DNA from: Pseudoscleropodium purum
Taxonomy: Eukaryota; Streptophyta; Bryopsida; Hypnales; Brachytheciaceae
Assembly (NCBI GenBank): GCA_963969395.1
Contig: OZ017795.1
Location: 34,701,063 to 34,765,062, forward strand
Length of the DNA: 64,000 nt
Direction: 5' to 3'
A program made the translations under genes and the position numbers. This document shows, in pieces, positions 56,701-64,000 of this stretch. The notes below the pieces were generated by a model. The model ran no database searches. It had not been told where the DNA came from and saw only the letters and a program-made list of their open reading frames with translations. Numbering within the stretch: the first letter of the stretch is position 1; each line of letters starts with the position of its first letter.

Positions 56701-58462
56701 ACTCTATCAAATTGACTAAGAGATTGTAATTAACATCGAGGATATACACTTCAGTCATAGATAGATATTATTTCATGGAATGTGCTTGATTGCAAACTAT
56801 TGAGAATTTAATTAGGATATTTTTGTATTAGCATTATGTAAAATTTATTATTTAGCCTTTAGTTTTTCCATCACTCTAGATTTTTTTGACAACAACTTTG
56901 ATTTCTAACATTGCATAGGAATTTTTTAATTTTTTCCATGAAAAATAAATATGTATATAAGAAGCAATTGATAGTAGCATTAGGATATTATCATTCATTT
57001 TGAAGGATTAGAATAAGTTCAAATTTTCTTGGGTTCATGTTTAAATATTTTGAATGCTTTCCTAAGCATAATAATCTTTTTTGTTTTGTATACTCAACTT
57101 TGAATTGACTAAGATGATACAATCAACCCTACAAAGCCTAACTTTAATTAGCTATGCTACCATTGTCATCATTTATCTAATATTTAGAATTACATTTACT
57201 ATGTTGTAATAATAGTAAAATTCATTAAAATGGCGATATTCCATATGCCATTTTCAAATTGCATGGACTAAATTGAAAAAGTGCCAATTGGGATTGGTAT
57301 AGATTTTAAACCATGTCGTATAAACTATAAAAAGTGCCAAAATTATGGAATGATAGCCATTTTAACGAAATTCCCCATAATATAAATCAATAAGACAATA
57401 ACTATTTATTAGTTTCTTATCAAGCTATATTTCCTTCCTCTTGATTATTTTTTCAAGTATGTATATGAAGTATATCTTCTTGGTTGAATTTTCAATATAT
57501 ATTTTCAACTTATTTCCTCATTAGAAGATTTTTGTGTAGGTTGAAATACATATACATTATTGTATAATAATAATAGTGGTTTGAAAGATGGAACTTCAGC
57601 ATGCCAATATTGTTGGAATAACTTGTTTTGAATTGAGCATCTTGATCTTGTGGTTGATGAGGTTATTTACTTTGAAAATTGAGAAGGATATACATTAGCA
57701 AAATTAACTTAGAGACCTAGTAGTTAAATCTATCAAAAACATCAAAATACAATACAAAGATTTAGGCATTGCTTTAGTAGAAGATAGTTTGGGATGGTTT
57801 CAACCAAAGTGCTACATGAGTTAAATGAAGATTTTAAAATTCATTTGTTTTTGTTGCCATCACACTACATCGTCATTACTAAGGCTTACACATAAGATTT
57901 AGGATTTAGGTAGAAGTGTCTCAAGACAATTCATTTCCAATTTGTTTCCTACAAAGGTCACTTGAAGTGTAAATCATCAAAATGACCATAATTGTTATTG
58001 TAGAATGACTTCAATTCAACTTTACACATGGTGGAAGATGTCCAATAGAGCTTTTACTGAATGGATTTGAGTATTTTTGGAGTTAATTTAAAGATGGCAT
58101 CATTAGATCTCTTCAAGCCTTGGATTTGAAAATTCAAATCAATTACAAAAATTCTCAAGAAGAAAATATTTACTTTTGAAAACTCATGATTTCTTCCTGT
58201 CTAAAAGTAAAAAATAATTACTAAGTATAATTTAGACTTTGTTCTATACAATCAATACAACCACTTGATCATGACAATACAAGATTTTATCAATAAATAT
58301 TTTGAAAAAGTCACTAGAAAGAAATTTGCATTGATTTAGATGATGTATCTTTGTTAAATCTGATACAATTGTGTTATGAAAATGTGTGTTATTTCTAAAA
58401 TAGTTATGTCAAATTTAATAAAAACAAATCAACTAGATTAACATAGACTTCTTCTATTTAAA
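53771..58462. other. Long AT-rich intergenic DNA with a TTAA-B remnant
   Basis: No gene. 54130-54830 has B-like blocks (ACATTATCACCATTGGTATT at 54536, GAAGTTATGAAGAGTTTTA at 54410) without ends. Repeated CACTAAT strings near 55347-55410 recall repeat D. Confidence 0.4.
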
Positions 58463-58474
58463 GAGACATATCAT

Positions 58475-58592
58475 GTTCTTGTATGTTAGTCCGGGTCCTC
58501 TCTGTTAGGCCGCTTGTGACTAGTGGTTCTTGTAATTTATCCCTTGCAATGGAAATCATTTTCATTCATTTCAAAAAGAAAAAGAAAAAAAG
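58475..58592 (+). mobile_element. SINE/LINE 3' tail insertion
   Basis: Body with CTGTTAGGCCGCTTGTGACT, then CTTGTAATTTATCCCTTGCA and a poly-A-like end (58573-58592). Imperfect flanking repeats AGACATATCATG (58463) and AAACATGTCATG (58593) look like a target duplication. Confidence 0.65.
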
Positions 58593-58605
58593 AAACATGT
58601 CATGA

Positions 58606-59079
58606 TATACTATTAATACACTCTAATGCCCACACTTCTACATAGTTGGTCTCCTAATTGATGCACATTCACTACAATAGTGGAAACATGGTCTTCTTAA
58701 TCTAGAGAAATGATCACTAGATTGCATTTTTTTTTTAGTGGTTTGTTGTGAATTTGCACCAAAATAATTGGCCTTGCACCAAGCCCTTAGAAAAAATTAG
58801 TACTATAATACTAGAAAATCACCCAAAAACTTCAAATAAAAAATGTTGAATGGATGAAATCACCAAATTGTGAATGAAAATAGAATTATGAATATGTGAT
58901 ATGTGCTAATGTGATATTTTCTATCCAATATGTGGACCAAAGTTGAAATTTGGAGCACCACTATAACATTTTGTATTTCCACTACAATATTTCATTAAAA
59001 ATGGAAAAAAAGCAGTCCCTGCTAGATTGCAGACACATGTCACTTGGTCGAATTGGTCTTCATTTTCACAACAAACATG
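58606..59079. other. AT-rich spacer
   Basis: Nothing recognised. Confidence 0.4.
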
Positions 59080-59700
59080 GTGACTGTAACCTACAGTAGT
59101 GGTGTATCATTCCCCGCTGTCGCCCATTGAGGAGCTTTTGTCCGTCTGCGCGCCTCCGTTTGGCTTCATCGATGGCTGTCTGGGAGTATGTTGCAATGTT
59201 TGCAGTTTCCGAAAATCAGTGGCAGAGCCTGCGGAGGATTCTCTCTCAGTCTGGCTGGCTGGGATAGGGAGGCCATTGATTCAAACTGAATGGCCGAATA
59301 CCGGTACTTCTCAACTTTTCATGATACCCAAAACGTAGCCAAGCTAGCTTATTCTAGACTGATCGAATGGATCGGAACTGAACGTTCATTCTCACTCTCA
59401 GGTAGAGGAGGAGGCGGCAGCAGCAGCTGCAGCAGAAGTTCAAATATTCGATTCGACTGTCATGGTGTCTGTCGTCTGTCTGTGCAGGCACACACAGATC
59501 ATGTGCCAGGAACGTCTTCAAGGACGGAGTGAAGGGAACTTAACGTACGTACTGTTTCTAACTTTAACTGCTGGGAAAAACCTTTGCTGGACGGACGGAC
59601 CGAGTGGGAAGAATGGAGATGGGAGAAGGGTAGGAGCTAGTTACAGTAGCTTAGCTTGCCATCCCTCCCAAGCACTCCGCAGTTCGTATTCATTCTAGAT
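59080..59700. other. GC-richer island, unidentified
   Basis: Three successive + frames of 78-80 codons (59099-59338, 59290-59532, 59462-59698) overlap in different phases. GGAGGAGGCGGCAGCAGCAG near 59406 and GGACGGACGGACC near 59592 are simple-sequence patches. No domain is seen, and no splice pattern joins the frames convincingly. Confidence 0.35.
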
Positions 59701-59849
59701 GATGAACCAAGGCAAGGTTTTGTCGAAGTAATTTCACATTCATCCAATGTAAGGTAATGTATATATGTTATAGATCCAGTCTTCAAAAGACAATCAACCT
59801 TCCTTTGTGACTATGGGAGGAAGCTGCTCTCTTTCTGTGCAGGAGAAGA

Positions 59850-60112
59850 GATGAATAGTGATCAATTATGGTGCACTTCTTGGTGAAATTGTGGCACATT
59901 ATGATTGGCTATAAGACTCTCAATATTGTAACCAACCCGTGATGGATTTTGCAACTAGACCTTGGTGGAAAATAGGAAGGTCTATGTGACTAATATGGGT
60001 TGAAAAGAATCTTCAGCTAAAAATTTCATAGCAATTACATGTTGAGAAATAAAAATCTGGAAAATTATAGAAACCTTTCTAAACTGTATTTCTGCACACA
60101 GGAAAATTTTCC
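59850..60112. mobile_element. C-family MITE, copy 3, ends missing
   Basis: Matches the middle of the MITEs at 22287 and 30821: GTGGCACATTATGATTGG near 59892, AGACTCTCAATATTG near 59923, GTATTTCTGCACACAGG near 60087. The terminal inverted repeats are absent. Confidence 0.65.
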
Positions 60113-61480
60113 CACTGGAGAAATCTGACAAAACTGAGAAGGATGGGATAGGAGCTTAGCGAGCTTCTCACCCTTCCCTCTCTCTTCCCTCCGAGTGAGT
60201 GCTCCACAGTACGAACAGAAACAATATTTTTTCCAAATAGTTTCACACTCGTTCAGAGAAATAATATATATTGAATTTTTAAACAACAACTGAACTTTCC
60301 AGCATGTCTATTTTGTGATGAAGTTAAGGTTACGGTGTCAGCCCAAATGTGCAAAGGATTCCAATCAAGGTAATCCGATCAGTCCGTCCTGAGCCAAATG
60401 ATTAGCACCAAAACCCAATTCCGCCACCCCCAGTTATATTCGACTTCCGTAATTTTTTTTATAGTTTCAACCGAATCTCCGTATCCTCCCCTCCAGTTTT
60501 TATCAATTTAAAACCCTCACTTGCTTGTACCACCAGACACCTAGGTTGTTGAGCATTTCTCTTTATATCTCCTACATGGCTGTGTCAGAGATCGAGAGGG
60601 TTACCTTACGAGACCCTTTCCTCCTGTCCTTTGAACTTATTTTCTGGTTCTTAAATAATGGGTTTTTGACACAAATGTGTGCCTGACTGAGGCCGTTCTT
60701 CCTGTTTTCATCCCGGTGGGAGGTTTCACTTCAAGGCTTCAAGCCCTGGCTGCGGTCTGTGCACTTCAGTTTCACTTCAAGCCCTGGCTAGCTGGCTGTG
60801 CATTTCAGTTTCACCAAGCAGTACTGGTCGGGAGGCTCTGTCAAGGGTCGAGTAAGTTCCGAGGCCGGTGCGGTACCTGCAGCCTGGCCTACGGAGGAGG
60901 TTAAATATAGGATCAGTACCGCAACAGACAGAGTATGCGTACCCCAGAAATATACCAAAGTGAAACTCTTCCCTTCCTTCTTTTGGGAGCGAAATAGTTT
61001 TGCACAACAGTAAATTTTTTTTTGAGGAACAGTATGGTGATATAGCCTCCCATTTTCAGTGGATGAAATGGCTGAATAGCTGCATCTTCTTCAGACGATA
61101 TCACTCTTTCTGGGATGAATGTAGACTTCTTGATGAATACTTTAAGTTTAATTCATATTTTTCGTGTTTCATCCATTTATATAGATGCAAATACCTTTAT
61201 CAGATCGCTTTATTCACTGCCTCAAATAAATGCCACCCCCCCCTGATTACCCGGCCTTCCCTTGGTTTCCAAATTAACTTACCGCAGGCTAGTTAAGGAT
61301 AGTACACTCATGGTTCTCACGGTACAGAAGTGACTGCACCAAGTGCAGTAATAGAGTAGGTTCATCTGCAGGACTGACGACTGATGGAATCCCCAATGGA
61401 GATTGCTCACTACTCCCCATCATAATACACCCAGATCTAAGCTTTGATGAGTGCACTTGCAGGTGATTTCCACAGCAGAT
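60113..61480. other. Intergenic region with a GC-richer island
   Basis: A short tandem pair (CAAGCCCTGGCTGCGGTCTG at 60740 and CAAGCCCTGGCTAGCTGGCT at 60778, unit 38 bp) lies inside. Frames of 71-98 codons (60677-61296) show no domain. A 7-C run is at 61236. No gene named. Confidence 0.35.
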
Positions 61481-62108
61481 TTTTTTTGGTTTAGCTAGCT
61501 AGCTGGTAGTCAATGAAATGAATCATTCAATCGCAATTTCCATAAGTTTTATCTGACCTTTTCTCTTTGACTGCAGCTGCTTGGGATTTTCTACCAATTC
61601 TTTTTCTTTTCTCGCTTGCAAGGCTAGTTGAAGGTCTGTTGGTCTGTCTGCCACTGTAGGTACTCAGTGTAAGATCGCTGAATGATCCCAGGTTGGCTAC
61701 AAGTTCAAGTAGTTTCTCTCTCTCTCTCTCTCTCTGTCTGAGGTGCCCCACTTCTTCTGACCCGTGATACTCATTGCCGCCTCAGCTTGTCAGGCAGTAG
61801 ACCTTCAGGAGTTTCAGGTAGGAGAGGTTTTCGAGGAGGCTACCAGTCTCAGGCAGGCTGCAGCTAAGGTAGCACAGCTCAAGGTGTTGCTTTGTGACGG
61901 CATTGTCTTCCTCTAGCTCAGATTCTGGACTGTCACTTCGTTGGGATGTTTTGCGGCTCACCTGCTTGCTCGCAATTGCTGGGTGTTAGCAAGCCGTTGG
62001 GTCCATTCGGTTGCAAATTGTGTGTAGGGGATCAGTGGTAAGAGATCGACTTTCATTCAAGGCGTTGAAACTTAGCCAGGTAGCAGCAGCAGCAGCAGCA
62101 GCAGCAAG
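61481..62108 (+). promoter_or_regulatory. Upstream and leader region of the ERECTA-family gene
   Basis: GC rises towards the ATG. It contains a (CT)n tract at 61713-61736 and an AGC repeat that ends 2 bp before the start codon. Such CT tracts are common in plant leaders. The 74-codon - strand frame at 61527-61751 reads the CT tract and is not a gene. Confidence 0.5.
62082..62106 (+). repeat. AGC trinucleotide repeat at the start codon
   Basis: Eight AGC units end just before ATG 62109. There is no in-frame ATG upstream in this stretch, so it is most likely untranslated. Confidence 0.85.
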
Positions 62109-64000
62109 ATGGCAGGAGCTTCTTTGCAATGGACACAGCAGCTTGTAGTCATGTTCCTTATTGCTCTCACCTCATGGAGCGCAATGGCGGTAGCAATATC
62201 CTTACCTGAGGAGGGTGAGTGAATTTTCATACGCAGATAATTCCTGTGCTGGCTCGATGAGTTAATTTCTGGGATGGACCCCTATTGGGAGAGCTCATGT
62301 CCATGACCCACAAGAGTTGATTAACATTGTTGGAAGGTCAAGAAGCTGCAATTGAAACAAAATTCATAAGGACGTAGCTCTTAAAGTATTGCAGCGTGCA
62401 AGAAGTTTCTGTAGTTGTACATGTTTTCCAAAACGCTCCCTCGAAAGTTAGCATTCTTCAGTGATCAAGAAGCTTGAAAAATAAAATTTTTAGTTCTTGA
62501 ATAACGCAGCTTTTTGAGAAGTTTCTGTAGTGATACTATTTTCTACAAAGTGAAACTGCAATGTCTACGAAGAAACGTCCGACAATGTCATGCTCGTAGA
62601 TACATTGCAGAGACGGTAGACGTTGAGTATTATTCGCCATGAATGGCTGCTGAAATATTTGAGCATTGTCCGAGAACTATTAACATTCAACGCAAGCCTG
62701 AAACGCAAGAAAATCATTATGCTTCATCTTGAGCTACTACTGAGGTTTTGCAAGAAAGTTGGAGTCCCAGCAGCTACGAAGTTATTGCGTGCTTTACAAT
62801 AGTTTAAGAAAATTTCACTTCAATCTCTCCACGGAAGTCTGAGGATATATTGTGCAATGCCACGCAGTACGCGCTCTGGTAAACCTGAAAGCGGCATTTC
62901 TGAATGGCGACCACGAGTTGCAAGACTGGAACAGCGGCAGCCAATCGCCTTGTGGGTGGATAGGAGTGACCTGCAACAATCTGACCTTCGAAGTGACTGC
63001 ATTGTAAGTTCCAAAGTGACAAGTGTCCTTCGTCATTTTGAGAGTTCTTGGTGGTTTATGGCCCTCAGGGTTTAGTGGCTATGGAGCTCCAGAAAGGAAC
63101 TTCCAGGGGAGTGAGGTTGTTATCTGCCAAGCATTTGATTTTCGTGCACATGGCTCCACTCTTTGTGGGCTTTCTTGTTGAAGAAGATTTCTAAGCTCTG
63201 TCTGTTGTGCAGGAATTTATCGGACCTAGGTCTTGGAGGAGAAATCTCACCGGCGATAGGACTCTTACCGAGCCTCGAAATTTTGTAAGACTCATATTTG
63301 AGTGACCTAGAAAGTTGACAAAAGTCCCATTTTTGAAGCATCAAATATCTTGCATGCATTAGATTATTTCTTTTGAGGGGAGCACATTTATAACACCAGT
63401 CGACTTTTGTACGAGGTTCACCCTGACGTGAGAGCTCATCTGACAGTCTGGAGTCTTTAGAATGGCTATCGCATAGTTTCAAGCGTTGAGCAGTCGATAG
63501 TGTGACAAGTTTTAAAGCTGCTGCTACTGTGACAAGTGACTATGAAAAGTTAGTTTGCAGGACTTTCTAGAATGTCGCTTTCGAGGTGGTCATATTAAAG
63601 AGATCCGAGGAGTAATGAGAGATTTGCCTTACCTTGTACGTCCGAAGCTGGGGCTCAATCTTGAACGACGATGTTCATCTAGCTAATAGTCAAATTTTCT
63701 CTATTTTGTACAGGGATTTCAGCCAGAACAACATATCCGGCCAGCTTCCGGTTGAAATATGCAATTGCACGAGTCTGAAATGGCTGTAAGTGTAAATGGA
63801 AGTATGCCACTGTGATCATAATAAATTCTGTTCATAACTTCGGTGTTCTGTTCATACGATATCAATTTTCAATGAATTGCATTCCTGACATCAACAATAC
63901 AGGAGTAACTGAAATTGGTGACCGAGGTAACTTTCTTGAGTAAGTCAGTAAGCCAGGTGCGAATGTGAGAGTCTGAGACTGGTGACTAAGAGGTGCTCCC
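62109..64000 (+). CDS. ERECTA-family LRR receptor-like kinase, 5' part (continues past the window)
   Basis: Four exons are visible: 62109-62214, 62868-63003, 63213-63284 and 63714-63785. Exon 1 encodes a signal peptide (MAGASLQWTQQLVVMFLIAL, then TSWSAMAVA). Exon 2 is the LRR N-terminal cap, LKAAFLNGDHELQDW then SPCGWIGVTCNNLTFEV with the paired-Cys pattern. Exons 3 and 4 are 72 nt each and encode one 24-residue repeat each (NLSDLGLGGEISPAIGLLPS, DFSQNNISGQLPVEICNCTS). Single-repeat exons with the same phase and the LTFEVTALNLSDLxLGGEIS run are typical of ERECTA kinases, plasma-membrane receptors that read EPF/EPFL peptides in growth and stomatal patterning. Exon 2 starts at the acceptor CGCAG that fits phase 1; this acceptor is pyrimidine-poor. 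The remaining LRRs, membrane helix and kinase lie outside, so kinase activity cannot be judged. Confidence 0.88.

Noticed and set aside
1..64000. CRISPR array, bacterial operon or prophage reading of the repeats
   Set aside because: Spliced plant-type genes and eukaryotic MITEs rule out a prokaryotic source; the motif arrays have variable spacing and no constant repeat length.

Overview
The window is nuclear DNA of a land plant. The evidence is GT-AG introns that interrupt three recognisable plant-type genes, very long AT-rich intergenic space, and a dense population of short non-autonomous transposons (MITEs) and SINE-like tails. The low base GC, the small GC-richer islands around genes and the unusual TTAA-flanked transposons would fit a non-flowering plant such as a moss or lycophyte, but that is a guess. 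No rRNA, tRNA, organelle, virus or CRISPR sequence was seen, and no intact transposase or reverse transcriptase.

Three genes are supported, all on the + strand. (1) A four-exon bHLH-ACT transcription-factor-like gene, 15959-17541, about 207 aa; its helix-loop-helix and ACT-like domains are clear but the DNA-contacting basic region is not. (2) A five-exon classical short-chain dehydrogenase/reductase, 23064-26154, 249 aa, with an intact cofactor loop and Ser-Tyr-Lys catalytic set; its first intron is built almost wholly of ~130-bp tandem repeats. (3) The 5' part of an ERECTA-family leucine-rich-repeat receptor kinase, 62109 to beyond the window end, with signal peptide, LRR N-terminal cap and 72-nt single-repeat exons. 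They show no sign of acting in one pathway.

The rest is repeat landscape. 1.0-3.3 kb, 8.3-9.3 kb and 37.4-38.5 kb hold three strand-asymmetric tracts in which a short near-palindromic motif returns every 40-60 bp between unrelated spacers; each tract has its own version of the motif. They are the least explained structures here. Family TTAA-A/B (about 0.9-1.2 kb, ends CCCCTAAA, flanked by TTAA) has about ten copies. For one copy (31167-32342) the empty target site exists at 22630-22633 inside another copy of the same host repeat, which supports a TTAA target duplication as in the piggyBac superfamily. That copy sits inside a 'C' MITE and itself carries a CATTA-ended MITE, a three-level nest. 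Other elements are a CACTA-like MITE (20900-21233), a TA-flanked nested MITE (5951-6199), long hairpins (10141-10253, 18362-18514, 33049-33206), SINE-like tails (10821-10926, 36470-36655, 58475-58592), and tandem duplications with periods of 62, 73, 84, 89, 130, 167 and 232 bp.

GC-richer islands without a gene that could be named lie at 11160-11625, 32540-34340, 40300-40958, 42100-43080, 50380-51560, 59080-59700 and 60420-61000. They are candidates for unannotated genes, non-coding RNAs or captured gene pieces. All repeat calls come from reading copies against each other by eye; no alignment or database search was possible.
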